Origin: Gilvimarinus sp. 2_MG-2023
GTDB lineage: Bacteria; Pseudomonadota; Gammaproteobacteria; Pseudomonadales; Cellvibrionaceae
Assembly (NCBI RefSeq): GCF_030547685.1
Contig: NZ_JAUOQM010000042.1
Location: 1-56,306, forward strand
Direction: 5' to 3'
Length of the DNA: 56,306 nt
Part shown: piece after piece, positions 48,094 to 56,306 of the stretch
Layout of the letters: each line of letters opens with the position of its first letter
Position numbering within the stretch: position 1 is the first letter of the stretch
The notes under the pieces: generated by a model
The model's database searches: none
Seen by the model: only the letters and a program-made list of their open reading frames with translations
Told to the model about the DNA's origin: nothing
Program-made: the position numbers and the translations under genes

Positions 48094-49539
48094 ATGTTTC
48101 GTCGTACCAAAATCGTCAGCACACTTGGCCCGGCTTCTGAGTCCGAAGAAGTCCTAGAGAAGCTTATTCTTGCCGGCGTTAACGTCGTGCGCTTGAATTT
48201 TTCTCACGGTTCACCAGAAGATCACAAAGGTCGTGCCGAGGCGGTTCGTCGTCTGGCCGCCAAACACAACCGCTATGTGGCTGTGTTGGGTGATCTACAG
48301 GGCCCCAAAATTCGTATTTCCCGCTTCGCCGATGGCCCAATCACCTTAGCCGTTGGTGACAAATTTATCCTCGACGCCTCACTTGAGCGCGATGCGGGTA
48401 ACCAAGAGCGCGTGGGAATCGATTACAAAGAGCTTCCCGGTGACTGTCAGCCAGGCGACAAACTGTTGCTGGATGATGGCCGCGTTGTGCTCGACATCGA
48501 TAAAATCGAAGGTCAAGAAGTATTCTGCACCACCAGTGTTGCCGGCCCTCTGTCGAACAACAAAGGCATCAACCGTCAAGGCGGTGGTTTATCGGCTCCG
48601 GCCCTGACCGAAAAAGATTTGGCTGATATCAAAACCGCGGCTGAAATCGATGTGGATTATCTGGCGGTTTCTTTCCCACGCAGTGCCGATGATATGAACC
48701 AAGCTCGCAAACTGCTGACTGAAGCCGGTGGTAAAGCAGGTTTGGTATCTAAAATCGAACGCGCTGAAGCGGTGGCTGATGACGAGACTCTGATCTCTAT
48801 CATCGAAGCCAGTGATGCGGTAATGGTTGCCCGTGGCGACTTGGGTGTGGAAATTGGTGACGAAGAGCTGATCGGTGTGCAAAAGCGCATTATCAACTTC
48901 TCGCGCGCGCAAAACCGCACCGTGATTACTGCGACGCAAATGATGGAGTCGATGATCAACTCGCCTCTGCCCACTCGCGCCGAGGTGTTTGACGTTGCGA
49001 ACGCCGTACTGGATGGTACCGATGCGGTTATGCTGTCGGCTGAAACCGCTGCCGGTAATTTCCCGGTTGAAACGGTAGAGGCTATGGCCCGCGTTATTGT
49101 CGGTGCGGAAAAGCACCCGCAAACCAACTATTACAACTACCGGGTAGATCAGGATTTCGGTTCAGTTGATCAGGCGATTGCTTTGGCAACCGTGTATACC
49201 GCCAACCACTTAGGTGGTGTTAAAGCGATTATCGCCCTGACCGAATCTGGCGCGACACCGCGCTTGATGTCTCGCGTGGGTTCGGCGCTGCCGATTTTTG
49301 CTTTCTCGCGTCATATCGATACCCAGCGTCGCGTTGCTTTGTATCGCGGTGTACAGCCCATACCGTTCGACACTCAAGACATCCCGTGCAAAGAAGATTA
49401 CAACCGCGCGATCGATGTGTTGAAACAAGACGGTATTTTGGTCGATGGTGACCTGGTGATGTTGACCGCTGGTGACAGCGCGCAACTTGGTGGCACGAAC
49501 ACCATGAAAGTCTTGCGTGTGGGTGATAAGATCGCCTAA
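48094..49539 (+). CDS. pyk: Pyruvate kinase
   Basis: 481 residues. [46 protein letters not shown] and [11 protein letters not shown] plus ATQMMESMI are the active-site signatures; the C-terminal domain is complete. It resembles the AMP-activated PykA branch of E. coli more than PykF in its N-terminus, which is an inference. Makes pyruvate and ATP from PEP. It starts 16 bp after gap and is closed by a strong terminator. An enolase and phosphoglycerate mutase are not in the window. Confidence 0.97.
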   Translation: MFRRTKIVSTLGPASESEEVLEKLILAGVNVVRLNFSHGSPEDHKGRAEAVRRLAAKHNRYVAVLGDLQGPKIRISRFADGPITLAVGDKFILDASLERDAGNQERVGIDYKELPGDCQPGDKLLLDDGRVVLDIDKIEGQEVFCTTSVAGPLSNNKGINRQGGGLSAPALTEKDLADIKTAAEIDVDYLAVSFPRSADDMNQARKLLTEAGGKAGLVSKIERAEAVADDETLISIIEASDAVMVARGDLGVEIGDEELIGVQKRIINFSRAQNRTVITATQMMESMINSPLPTRAEVFDVANAVLDGTDAVMLSAETAAGNFPVETVEAMARVIVGAEKHPQTNYYNYRVDQDFGSVDQAIALATVYTANHLGGVKAIIALTESGATPRLMSRVGSALPIFAFSRHIDTQRRVALYRGVQPIPFDTQDIPCKEDYNRAIDVLKQDGILVDGDLVMLTAGDSAQLGGTNTMKVLRVGDKIA

Positions 49540-49557
49540 AGCCGCTCGATTTTGCAG

Positions 49558-49592
49558 CAAAAAAAACGGCAGCTTCGGCTGCCGTTTTTTTT
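49558..49592 (+). terminator. Rho-independent terminator after pyk
   Basis: ACGGCAGC-TTCG-GCTGCCGT (49566-49585) inside an A-run and followed by eight T. It closes the central-carbon gene set. Confidence 0.95.
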
Positions 49593-49633
49593 GTCTGGTG
49601 AACAATAAACTCCGCTGTTTAAGGACTCTACCT

Positions 49634-50470
49634 ATGTATCCACTGCGAATAATACTGGCCGCCTTTGGGTTAATCTGGGCCGGTTGCACCACCGCCGCCG
49701 ATGCTCCGCCGCTATCCATAAAAGGCGAGTGGATTCAGGGCGGTATTCTGCGCGGGCAGGTGGCCCCCGGTCACGAGGTGCGGGTCAATGATGAGGTGAT
49801 CGATGTAGGGCCAGATGGCGAGTTTGTATTCGGCCTGGGGCGGGATGAACCCGAAACAGTCACGCTGGCTGTGATTGGGCAAAGCCTGGATTGGCATAAA
49901 ACCTATGAAGTGGCGCGCAAAACATACAATATACAGCGCGTCGAGGGCGTTCCTCAGCAAACCGTGAACCCCTCTGAGGCGCAGCGCAAACGCACACAAA
50001 AAGAGGCCGAAAAGGTATGGCTGGCACGTCAAACACAGCGCTCCAGTTTGGATTATATGCAGACGTTTCAGTGGCCTCTGCTGGGTCCGATCAGTGGCGT
50101 CTACGGCTCACAACGGTTTTACAATGGCGAACCCCGGCGCCCACACTACGGGGTGGATATAGCCCGGCCCACGGGCACTAAAGTGGTGGCGCCCGCTGCG
50201 GGCTTGGTGACCCTGGCCGAGCCCGATTTGTTTTACTCCGGCGGCACTTTGATTATCGATCACGGCCATCGCCTGTCCTCTACCTTTTTGCATTTGTCCA
50301 AGCTGCACGTCGAGGTGGGGCAAGAGGTCGAGCAGGGCGCCTTGCTCGGCGAGGTGGGCGCCAGTGGTCGTGCCACCGGCCCACATTTGGACTGGCGCAT
50401 GAACTGGCGCGACCGCCGGGTAGACCCAACGACTCTGGTTGGCCCAATGCCCGATTGGCAGGCACAGTAA
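49634..50470 (+). CDS. M23 family (LytM-like) peptidase
   Basis: 278 residues from the ATG at 49634 with AAGGA upstream. A hydrophobic N-terminus ending IWAGCTTA suggests a signal peptide with an imperfect lipobox. After a beta-type domain (about 25-110) and a short charged helix, the peptidase domain has GVYGSQRFYNGEPRRPHYGVDIARPTGTKVVAP, with zinc His and Asp, then HLSKLHV and GRATGPHLDWRMNW. Most active LytM enzymes have HLH there; the second His is Asp here, which may bind zinc or weaken activity. It may cleave peptidoglycan cross-links in the periplasm. It lies alone between pyk and a Trm112-like gene. Confidence 0.88.
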   Translation: MYPLRIILAAFGLIWAGCTTAADAPPLSIKGEWIQGGILRGQVAPGHEVRVNDEVIDVGPDGEFVFGLGRDEPETVTLAVIGQSLDWHKTYEVARKTYNIQRVEGVPQQTVNPSEAQRKRTQKEAEKVWLARQTQRSSLDYMQTFQWPLLGPISGVYGSQRFYNGEPRRPHYGVDIARPTGTKVVAPAAGLVTLAEPDLFYSGGTLIIDHGHRLSSTFLHLSKLHVEVGQEVEQGALLGEVGASGRATGPHLDWRMNWRDRRVDPTTLVGPMPDWQAQ

Positions 50471-50673
50471 CTCTCAAGCGCTTATTTATTGGCCGAATAA
50501 TCAGCCGCTGCTAGGGCTACTTTTCCGACCCAGTATTCATAGCGACAGGCAATCGGCCAATTAGTATCAACTTACCCCCAACCCGCAAGACACAAAGGCC
50601 TTGGCGGTGTAAACTAACGGGCTTTGGGCCGTACTCGGCCGATCGTTTATCAGGTTATTCACCAGGACACGGC

Positions 50674-50871
50674 ATGATCGATAAAAAATTGCTCAGTATT
50701 CTTGTCTGCCCAGTCAGCAAAGGAGAGTTGGAATACCTTCCGCAACAATCCGAACTTGTTTGCTGGGACAGTGGCTTGGCTTACCCCGTGCGCGACGGCA
50801 TCCCGGTGATGCTCGAGACCGAAGCCCGCTCTGTGACCGACGAAGAAAAACAAGCCCATAAGCACCGCTAA
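50674..50871 (+). CDS. Trm112-like zinc-ribbon protein (YcaR family)
   Basis: 65 residues. [22 protein letters not shown] and [18 protein letters not shown] match the YcaR/Trm112 family. Only the first cysteine pair is partly present (VCPVS, and VCWD later), so metal binding is doubtful. In many gammaproteobacteria it lies between lpxK and kdsB; here it is alone, 29 bp before alaS. The family is thought to support methyltransferases in eukaryotes; the bacterial role is unknown. AGGA precedes the ATG. Confidence 0.9.
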   Translation: MIDKKLLSILVCPVSKGELEYLPQQSELVCWDSGLAYPVRDGIPVMLETEARSVTDEEKQAHKHR

Positions 50872-50900
50872 TACCGATTGATTAGACCTACGGAAACACT

Positions 50901-53504
50901 ATGAAAAGCGCTGAAATCCGCGACGCCTTTTTGCACTTCTACGAGTCCAAGGGCCACACTATTGTCCCCTCCAGCTCACTGGTGCCAGGTAACGACCCCA
51001 CACTGCTGTTTACCAACGCTGGTATGAACCAGTTCAAAGATGTTTTTTTGGGGGGCGACAAACGCTCTTACAGTCGTGCCACCAGTTCTCAGCGCTGTGT
51101 GCGCGCCGGTGGCAAACACAACGACCTAGAAAACGTTGGCTACACCGCGCGCCATCACACTTTTTTTGAAATGTTGGGTAACTTTAGCTTTGGTGATTAC
51201 TTTAAGCGCGACGCCATCCGCTTTGCCTGGGAGTTCTTAACCGGTGTGCTGGGCCTGCCCGAAGAGCGTTTGTGGATTACCGTGCATATCTCGGATGACG
51301 AAGCGGCGGATATCTGGCAAAAAGAAGTCGGCGTGAGTCCCGAGCGTTTTTCACGGCTGGATGAAGATAACTTCTGGCAAATGGGCGATACCGGCCCCTG
51401 CGGCCCCAGCTCAGAAATCTTCTACGATCACGGCGCCGATATTCCCGGAGGCCCACCGGGCAGTGAAAACGACGACCTGGATCGCTATATCGAAATCTGG
51501 AACTTGGTGTTTATGCAGTTTGAACGCCAAAGCGACGGCGAACTGAAGCCATTGCCCAATCCCTCCATCGACACCGGCATGGGCCTTGAGCGCATTGCCG
51601 CTGTTATGCAGGGCGTGCATAACAACTACGATATCGACCTGTTCCAGCACTTACTAAAAGCCGCCGCTAAGGCTACAGGTTCCAGTGATTTGGAACATAA
51701 GTCCCTGCGTGTAATCGCCGATCACATTCGCTCCAGCGCCTTTTTGGTCAGTGACGGTGTGTTGCCTTCCAACGAAGGGCGCGGTTATGTGCTGCGTCGT
51801 ATTATTCGCCGGGCGATTCGCCACGGCCACAAATTAGGCCAATCCGGTAACTTCTTCCACACCTTAGTTGGCGCACTGGCCGAAGTGATGGGCGAAGCCT
51901 ATCCCGAGTTAGTCGAGCGCCAAGCACAAATTGCCAAAGTCCTGTTGGCCGAAGAAGAACAGTTTGCCAAAACCCTCGACAAAGGCATGTCGGTACTCGA
52001 AGACGCGCTGGCCGCTTTAAAAGGCACTGAAATTCCCGGCGATGTTGTTTTCACCTTATACGATACATACGGTTTTCCGTTAGATCTTACCGCCGATATT
52101 GCCCGCGAGCGCTCCTTAACGGTAGATGAGGCCGGGTATAAAACGTCCATGGAAGAGCAGCGCAATCGCGCCCGCGCCGCCGGTGCCTTTAAGGTGGATT
52201 ACACCCAGCTCACGCTGGATGTGGCCGCTACTGAATTTACCGGTTACACCGAGCTTGCGGGCAAAAGCCAAGTGTTGGCCGTGGTGCGCGAGGGTGCGGT
52301 TATTGAACAGGCGGGCGAGGGCGACGAGGTTGCTCTGGTGTTAGATCAAACTCCTTTTTACGCCGAGTCGGGTGGTCAGGCCGGTGACAATGGTTATATC
52401 GATGCCGAGGGTTTGCACTTTGAAGTGCACGACTGCGTTAAACAAGGCAAGCACTTTTTGCATGTGGGCCGTGTACTAAGCGGCAGCGCTCAGTCTGGTA
52501 TCAGCGTTAGCGCCACCGTGGACAACCAAGTTCGTCAAGCCACCGCACTTAACCACTCGGCCACTCACCTTTTACATGCCGCTCTGCGCCAAGTACTGGG
52601 CGAGCATGTCAGTCAGAAGGGGTCGCTGGTAGATTCTGAACGCCTGCGTTTTGACTTCTCTCACTTCGAGGCGGTTAAGCCCGAAGAGCTGCAAGCCATT
52701 GAAACCTTGGTGAATAATCAAATTCTCGCCAACACCGCGGTCACCACCGAGCTGTGTGATATGGAAGCGGCCCAGCAAAAAGGCGCTATGGCGCTGTTTG
52801 GCGAAAAATACGGCGAGCAAGTGCGCGTATTGAGCATGGGGCAAGACAACTTTTCGGTAGAGCTGTGTGGCGGCACCCATGTGGCGCGCACCGGTGACAT
52901 CGGCCAGATACGTATTGTCAGCGAGTCGGGCATTGCTTCTGGTGTGCGCCGTATAGAAGCCATCACCGGTAAAAACGCGCTGGCAGCATTCGATGCCGCA
53001 CAACAGCGCTTAGCGCAGGCCGCGGGTTTAATTAAAGCCACCCCCGATAATCTGCTGGAAAAATTAGAGCAGCTAACCGCCGCCAATCGCAAATTGGAAA
53101 AAGATGTCAACCAGCTGAAAACCAAACTGGCCACCGCTGGCAGTCGAGACTTAACCGCCGAGGCGGTTGAGATTGCCGGTATTAAAGTGCTGGCGGTTAA
53201 GCTCGAAGGCGCCGATGGTAAATCACTGCGCGACAGTGCCGACCAATTGAAAAACAAGTTGGGTTCAGGTGTTGTGCTGCTGGCCGCCGATGATGACGGC
53301 AAAGTAGCGCTGGTGGCCGGTGTGACCAAAGATGTCACCGACCGGGTGAAAGCCGGCGACTTAATGCGCATGGTGGCCGAGCAAGTTGGCGGTAAAGGCG
53401 GCGGCCGGCCCGATATGGCTCAGGGGGGTGGTACCGATGTTGCGGCCATCGACGGTGCGCTGGCTTCGGTCGTCCCCTGGATAGAAGCTAAGCTCAACGC
53501 TTAG
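50901..53504 (+). CDS. alaS: Alanine--tRNA ligase
   Basis: 867 residues, full length. The class II catalytic core has [17 protein letters not shown] and [22 protein letters not shown]; the editing domain has [25 protein letters not shown] and CGGTHV (zinc ligands), and the C-terminal coiled coil and DHHA1 part end [15 protein letters not shown]. Charges tRNA-Ala and clears mischarged Ser/Gly. In E. coli alaS also precedes csrA; here lysC lies between, as in Pseudomonas. The 265 bp gap after it carries a long hairpin and a lysC promoter. Confidence 0.98.
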   Translation: MKSAEIRDAFLHFYESKGHTIVPSSSLVPGNDPTLLFTNAGMNQFKDVFLGGDKRSYSRATSSQRCVRAGGKHNDLENVGYTARHHTFFEMLGNFSFGDYFKRDAIRFAWEFLTGVLGLPEERLWITVHISDDEAADIWQKEVGVSPERFSRLDEDNFWQMGDTGPCGPSSEIFYDHGADIPGGPPGSENDDLDRYIEIWNLVFMQFERQSDGELKPLPNPSIDTGMGLERIAAVMQGVHNNYDIDLFQHLLKAAAKATGSSDLEHKSLRVIADHIRSSAFLVSDGVLPSNEGRGYVLRRIIRRAIRHGHKLGQSGNFFHTLVGALAEVMGEAYPELVERQAQIAKVLLAEEEQFAKTLDKGMSVLEDALAALKGTEIPGDVVFTLYDTYGFPLDLTADIARERSLTVDEAGYKTSMEEQRNRARAAGAFKVDYTQLTLDVAATEFTGYTELAGKSQVLAVVREGAVIEQAGEGDEVALVLDQTPFYAESGGQAGDNGYIDAEGLHFEVHDCVKQGKHFLHVGRVLSGSAQSGISVSATVDNQVRQATALNHSATHLLHAALRQVLGEHVSQKGSLVDSERLRFDFSHFEAVKPEELQAIETLVNNQILANTAVTTELCDMEAAQQKGAMALFGEKYGEQVRVLSMGQDNFSVELCGGTHVARTGDIGQIRIVSESGIASGVRRIEAITGKNALAAFDAAQQRLAQAAGLIKATPDNLLEKLEQLTAANRKLEKDVNQLKTKLATAGSRDLTAEAVEIAGIKVLAVKLEGADGKSLRDSADQLKNKLGSGVVLLAADDDGKVALVAGVTKDVTDRVKAGDLMRMVAEQVGGKGGGRPDMAQGGGTDVAAIDGALASVVPWIEAKLNA

Positions 53505-53541
53505 TTTCTTGCTGCACGTCTAGGTGCTTTATTGAACCGAT

Positions 53542-53584
53542 ATACCCTGTCTACTCTCGCCCTAGAGCTGATTAGACGGGGTAT
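53542..53584 (+). other. Long stem-loop after alaS
   Basis: ATACCCTGTCTA (53542-53553) and TAGACGGGGTAT (53573-53584) pair over 12 positions with one G-U; the 19-base loop has a small inner CTC/GAG pair. No T-run follows, so it may stabilise the alaS mRNA or mark a factor-dependent end. Confidence 0.55.
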
Positions 53585-53670
53585 GGCGGCCAAATCTCCA
53601 GACTTATCCAAGTTGTGATCTTATTAATACCGCGGGACGTAAATAATTGTATATGTAGGGCACAAAGCGA

Positions 53671-53699
53671 TTAACTTTTGTCTAAGTATGGTGTTTAAT
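53671..53699 (+). promoter_or_regulatory. Predicted lysC promoter
   Basis: TTAACT (53671-53676), 17-base spacer, TTTAAT (53694-53699), giving a leader of about 65 nt. I saw no lysine riboswitch core in the leader. Confidence 0.4.
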
Positions 53700-53769
53700 T
53701 GCTGCCCATTTGCACCAAAATGCATTTTAATGCGCCAATCAAACGGAATGTGTGAGGAATAGGCCAAGA

Positions 53770-55002
53770 ATGAGCTTATTGGTACAGAAATATGGTGGTA
53801 CCTCGGTCGGTACCACAGAACGCATCGAAGCGGTGGCAGATAAAGTCGCCGGCTTTCGCCAGCAGGGCCACGATATGGTGATAGTGGTTTCCGCCATGAG
53901 TGGCGAAACCAACCGCTTAATTGCACTGGCTAAAGATATTCAAGAAACGCCCGACCCACGGGAAATGGACGTACTGGTATCGACCGGCGAGCAAGTCACT
54001 ATCGCATTATTGTGCATGGCCTTGAAAAAGCGCGGCTGGGACGCACGTTCATATACGGGTGGGCAAGTTCGCATCCTAACCGACGACTCGCACACCAAGG
54101 CCCGTATTCAAGAGATCGATGAAGCCAATATGCGCGCCGATCTCGATGCCGGCAGAGTGGTGGTGGTTGCAGGTTTCCAAGGGGTGGATGCGCAAGGCAA
54201 CATCACCACCTTAGGCCGCGGCGGCTCAGATACCACCGGCGTGGCACTGGCAGCGGCACTAAAAGCCGATGAATGCCAGATTTATACGGACGTCGACGGC
54301 GTATACACCACTGACCCACGGGTTGTGGATCGCGCGCGCCGGCTAGAGAAGATCACCTTCGAAGAAATGCTGGAAATGGCCAGCTTGGGCTCCAAGGTGC
54401 TGCAAATTCGCGCTGTTGAATTTGCGGGTAAATACAATGTACCGCTGCGGGTTTTATCCAGTTTTAAAGAAGGCCCCGGCACTTTGATTACCCTCGATGA
54501 GGAAGAAAACACTATGGAACAACCCGTTGTTTCCGGGATCGCGTTTAACCGCGACGAAGCCAAAATTACCTTAGCCGGTATTCCCGATCTGCCCGGCATT
54601 GCCTCTAAAATTTTGGCGCCGGTGGGCGAAGCCAACATTGAGGTAGACGTTATCGTGCAAAACGTTGGCGCCGACAACACCACTGACCTGACCTTCACCG
54701 TTAATCGCGGCGATATGAACAAAACAGTGGATGTGCTGAGTGCTGTCGCCAAAGAAATCGGCGCCCGCGAGGTGACTGGTGACGATGCCATCGCCAAGGT
54801 GTCTATCGTGGGTGTGGGCATGCGTTCGCACGCCGGTGTGGCCTCAACCATGTTCAGCGCACTGGCTGCTGAAGGCATCAATATACAAATGATCACCACC
54901 TCAGAGATTAAAATCTCGGTGATTATTAGTGAAAAATACTTAGAACTGGCTGTGCGCACCTTGCACAGCGCGTTTGGCCTGGATGCCGAACCTGCCGCTT
55001 AA
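53770..55002 (+). CDS. lysC: Aspartate kinase (alpha/beta type, with ACT domains)
   Basis: 410 residues from the ATG at 53770; a GTG 18 bases upstream is rejected for lack of family match. VQKYGGTSVGTTERI is the kinase signature, with VSAMSGETNRL, DVLVSTGEQVT, GRGGSDTTGVALAAALKADECQIYTDVDGVYT following. Two C-terminal ACT domains (about 265-410; PGIASKILAPVGEANIEVDVIVQN and AGVASTMFSALAAEGINIQMITTSEIKISVII) give lysine/threonine feedback. It opens the aspartate-family route to Lys, Met and Thr. This class can contain an internal start making the beta subunit; I did not find decisive evidence for one here. Confidence 0.96.
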   Translation: MSLLVQKYGGTSVGTTERIEAVADKVAGFRQQGHDMVIVVSAMSGETNRLIALAKDIQETPDPREMDVLVSTGEQVTIALLCMALKKRGWDARSYTGGQVRILTDDSHTKARIQEIDEANMRADLDAGRVVVVAGFQGVDAQGNITTLGRGGSDTTGVALAAALKADECQIYTDVDGVYTTDPRVVDRARRLEKITFEEMLEMASLGSKVLQIRAVEFAGKYNVPLRVLSSFKEGPGTLITLDEEENTMEQPVVSGIAFNRDEAKITLAGIPDLPGIASKILAPVGEANIEVDVIVQNVGADNTTDLTFTVNRGDMNKTVDVLSAVAKEIGAREVTGDDAIAKVSIVGVGMRSHAGVASTMFSALAAEGINIQMITTSEIKISVIISEKYLELAVRTLHSAFGLDAEPAA

Positions 55003-55049
55003 GACGTCTTAAATGTCTATTTATTAGGCACTGACTTGCACAGTAGGTA

Positions 55050-55064
55050 TAGACGGGATGTCTA
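55050..55064 (+). promoter_or_regulatory. Hairpin with GGGAU loop (possible CsrA target)
   Basis: TAGAC-GGGAT-GTCTA puts a GGA in a five-base loop, and ACGGGATGT resembles the CsrA consensus. It lies between lysC and csrA, before the terminator-like hairpin at 55091, so it would be in the 3' end of the lysC message. Confidence 0.35.
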
Positions 55065-55090
55065 GGGTTGAAATACACCCATCTTTTTTT

Positions 55091-55110
55091 AGGGGGCAAC
55101 TCCCCTTTTT
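55091..55110 (+). terminator. Probable terminator between lysC and csrA
   Basis: AGGGG-loop-CCCCT followed by T-run. The stem is only five pairs, so strength is moderate. Confidence 0.55.
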
Positions 55111-55128
55111 GCGGATTATGGACAATAC

Positions 55129-55242
55129 TATAAACAAGGATGCCCAACATAAGGGCAGTTGTTCCGCAAAGGGGGTTAATATGAGCGGCGTGGGATAGTA
55201 GGAGTCCGGTCGCGACTACAGGATGGAATTAAGGAGATTGTT
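55129..55242 (+). promoter_or_regulatory. csrA -10 element and GGA-rich leader
   Basis: TATAAA at 55129-55134 is a good -10 but no convincing -35 lies upstream. The leader has five GGA motifs in 43 nt (55193, 55201, 55221, 55225, 55233), the last inside the Shine-Dalgarno AAGGAGA. Such clusters are typical of mRNAs repressed by CsrA, so autoregulation is likely. Confidence 0.5.
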
Positions 55243-55428
55243 ATGTTGATTTTAACCCGCCGCATTGGCGAAACCTTGATGGTTGGTGATGAAGTCACCG
55301 TTACTGTACTCGGTGTAAAAGGTAATCAGGTTCGTATTGGCGTTAACGCACCCAAAGATATCGCCGTACACCGTGAAGAGATTTACCAGCGTATCCAACG
55401 CGAAAAGGAAAACCAGGATCTGGGTTAA
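55243..55428 (+). CDS. csrA: Carbon storage regulator CsrA/RsmA
   Basis: 61 residues, complete. [51 protein letters not shown] has the RNA-binding Arg44 environment (VHREEIY) and the beta1 LTRR surface. It dimerises and binds GGA motifs in leaders to block translation, controlling glycolysis, motility and biofilm genes. Downstream a strong terminator separates it from tRNA-Ser, as in other gammaproteobacteria. Confidence 0.99.
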   Translation: MLILTRRIGETLMVGDEVTVTVLGVKGNQVRIGVNAPKDIAVHREEIYQRIQREKENQDLG

Positions 55429-55441
55429 CCAGAGCACTGTT

Positions 55442-55474
55442 AAAAAACGGCAGCCAGCAGGTTGCCGTTTTTTT
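55442..55474 (+). terminator. Rho-independent terminator after csrA
   Basis: CGGCA (55448-55452) and TGCCG (55463-55467) flanked by an A-run and followed by seven T. Confidence 0.9.
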
Positions 55475-55535
55475 ATGCGCATTGATTGCCGAACCACCAC
55501 AGCTTAAAAAAAATTCCCGAAAAGTCTCACAAGCC

Positions 55536-55563
55536 TTTGAATTTCTGTCAAATATGGTATTAT
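55536..55563 (+). promoter_or_regulatory. Predicted tRNA-Ser promoter with GC-rich discriminator
   Basis: TTTGAA (55536-55541), 16-base spacer, TATTAT (55558-55563), then GCCGCCCC, the GC-rich discriminator expected of a stringently controlled stable RNA promoter. Confidence 0.6.
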
Positions 55564-55614
55564 GCCGCCCCAGTTGACGAGATGCTTTTAACGCACTTGC
55601 TCAGCGGAAACTAC

Positions 55615-55704
55615 GGAGAGGTGGCCGAGTGGCCGAAGGCGCTCCCCTGCTAAGGGAGTATACCTTGATCGGTATCGAGGGTTCGAATCCCTCCCTCTCC
55701 GCCA
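55615..55704 (+). tRNA. tRNA-Ser, anticodon GCT (reads AGC/AGT)
   Basis: 90 nt with encoded CCA. Acceptor stem GGAGAGG pairs with CCTCTCC; anticodon stem CTCCC (55642-55646) and GGGAG (55654-55658) frame the loop CTGCTAA with anticodon GCT at 55649-55651; a long variable arm and the GGTTCGAATCC T-arm are present. Position after csrA is conserved. The usual tRNA-Arg neighbour is not seen here. Confidence 0.97.
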
Positions 55705-55705
55705 T

Positions 55706-55740
55706 ATAAAAAAACCCAGCCTTGCGCTGGGTTTTTTTAT
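55706..55740 (+). terminator. Rho-independent terminator after tRNA-Ser
   Basis: AACCCAGC-CTTG-CGCTGGGTT between an A-run and a T-run, directly after the CCA end. Confidence 0.92.
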
Positions 55741-55777
55741 ATGCGGTGTGGGAGGGTGAGAACCCTCGCCGGGTTCG

Positions 55778-55873
55778 ACAAAACGCCGGGAGCGTTTTGA
55801 ACCGAGTGCCAGCGAGCCCGAAGGGCGGGGCACAAGGACGTTCCCTGGTTACAAAACGTCGGGAGCGTTTTGA
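55778..55873 (+). repeat. Tandem copies of a CGGGAGCGTTTTG element
   Basis: ACAAAACGCCGGGAGCGTTT at 55778 and ACAAAACGTCGGGAGCGTTT at 55851 differ at one base and are spaced 73 bp. Each is an imperfect palindrome (AAAACG...CGTTTT) followed by GAGCCCG.AGGGC. Confidence 0.7.
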
Positions 55874-55938
55874 GCCGACCGAAGGGAGCCCGCAGGGCAA
55901 AGCGCATGGACTGCGCTTAGGCTCATCCCTCCCTCTCC

Positions 55939-56306
55939 GCTCCACCAGTAGAGCGCCACTGCTGATTAAGTTGTCAGATGTTCAGCTCCACCAGTCTTGT
56001 GCCTATACATGGTTTTACGTCTAACGTCAGGCATCTGACTGTATTTTAACCATTTGCCGGTTTTCGCCCGGCAGGCGAGGTACTTTTTACTGCAAAAAGT
56101 ACCCAAAAGCCGCCCCCGGCAACTGGCCCTGCGTCGCTAAGCGTCCGGCCAGCAAGCACAGCTTACTGTCGTTCGACTACGCGCAAAGCTGTGCTTTGCA
56201 AACGCTAGGCCTCACCCCTCGCTCCGGTTGATTTTAGTGGGCCGTATCGATAGGCCGTACCCCAGGGCACATTCTCTTGCTTCGCAATTCACCTTGTCCT
56301 TGGCCC
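55939..56306. other. Non-coding, repeat-rich end of window
   Basis: No gene supported. It contains GCTCCACCAGT twice (55939, 55985), an inverted GTCAGATG/CATCTGAC pair (55973, 56032), a perfect ten-base hairpin GGTACTTTTT-ACTGC-AAAAAGTACC (56079-56103), and GCAAAGC-TGT-GCTTTGC (56183-56199). The 56079 hairpin followed by CAAAAG recalls dispersed intergenic repeats seen in many Pseudomonas-like genomes. Confidence 0.6.

Larger units (their letters stand above)
55687..55940 (+). repeat. Direct repeat of the tRNA-Ser 3' end
   Basis: ATCCCTCCCTCTCCGC occurs at 55687-55702 inside the tRNA and again at 55925-55940, 238 bp downstream. This is the type of duplication left by integration at a tRNA 3' end, or by a local repeat unit. 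Confidence 0.75.

Noticed and set aside
53505-53769. Lysine riboswitch upstream of lysC
   Set aside because: The leader predicted from the promoter is only about 65 nt and none of the conserved L-box cores were seen.
55588-55945. Minus-strand ORFs containing RDSNPRYRSR / EREGFEPSIPI
   Set aside because: These are antisense readings of tRNA-Ser and its flanking repeat, a familiar database artefact with no ribosome site.

Overview
The window reads as a chromosomal segment of a free-living, probably marine gammaproteobacterium, close in gene order to Pseudomonas and the Cellvibrionales. Two gene blocks known from E. coli and Pseudomonas are joined here: purB-hflD-mnmA-nudJ-rluE and cspD/clpS-clpA-infA-bpt-aat-trxB-ftsK-lolA-rarA-crcB-serS-cysG. 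The other end carries the usual alaS-lysC-csrA-tRNA-Ser(GCU) string. I see no plasmid, phage, transposase or CRISPR genes. Assignment below class level is inference.

Layout: 1-10.4 kb holds nucleotide, tRNA and protein-turnover housekeeping, mostly on the minus strand. 10.7-20.5 kb is a plus-strand run of cell division, lipoprotein transport, replication-fork rescue, serine charging, siroheme and glutathione reductase genes. 20.1-32.4 kb is the most accessory part: a small periplasmic protein, an outer-membrane porin, a 1346-residue multi-spanning membrane protein of unknown function, a 58-residue protein, an aldo/keto reductase, a cysteine synthase, a zinc-peptidase-like protein, an HPP membrane protein and an orphan periplasmic binding protein. 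32.6-35.0 kb is the peroxide defence pair ahpC-ahpF with a good OxyR-type operator. 35.0-35.6 kb is a gene-poor stretch with an unusual array of hairpins. 35.6-39.9 kb holds a sulfotransferase-like gene, a trpR-trpE-trpG unit with a TrpR-type palindrome at the trpR start codon, and a GH84 glycosidase. 40.1-49.5 kb is a complete same-strand set pgi-edd-zwf-pgl-eda-gap-pyk, the whole Entner-Doudoroff route from fructose-6-phosphate/glucose-6-phosphate to pyruvate. 49.6-55.7 kb holds an M23 peptidase, a Trm112-like protein, alaS, lysC, csrA and tRNA-Ser. The last 600 bp are non-coding and repeat-rich.

How it fits together: carbon arrives through outer-membrane porins and is burned by the Entner-Doudoroff set, which yields NADPH at Zwf. 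That NADPH can feed glutathione reductase and TrxB; AhpF, which serves AhpC, normally takes NADH. Several non-coding signals are as informative as the genes: a strong promoter and nested stem-loop before pgi, a long structured spacer before edd, a triple repeat before the porin, a GGA cluster before csrA, consecutive minus-strand terminators at 35.04-35.22 kb, and a duplicated tRNA-Ser 3' end. I found no clear-cut new multi-gene system. The best candidates for something undescribed are the 35.0-35.4 kb hairpin array with its small ORF, the porin operator repeats and the pgi leader.
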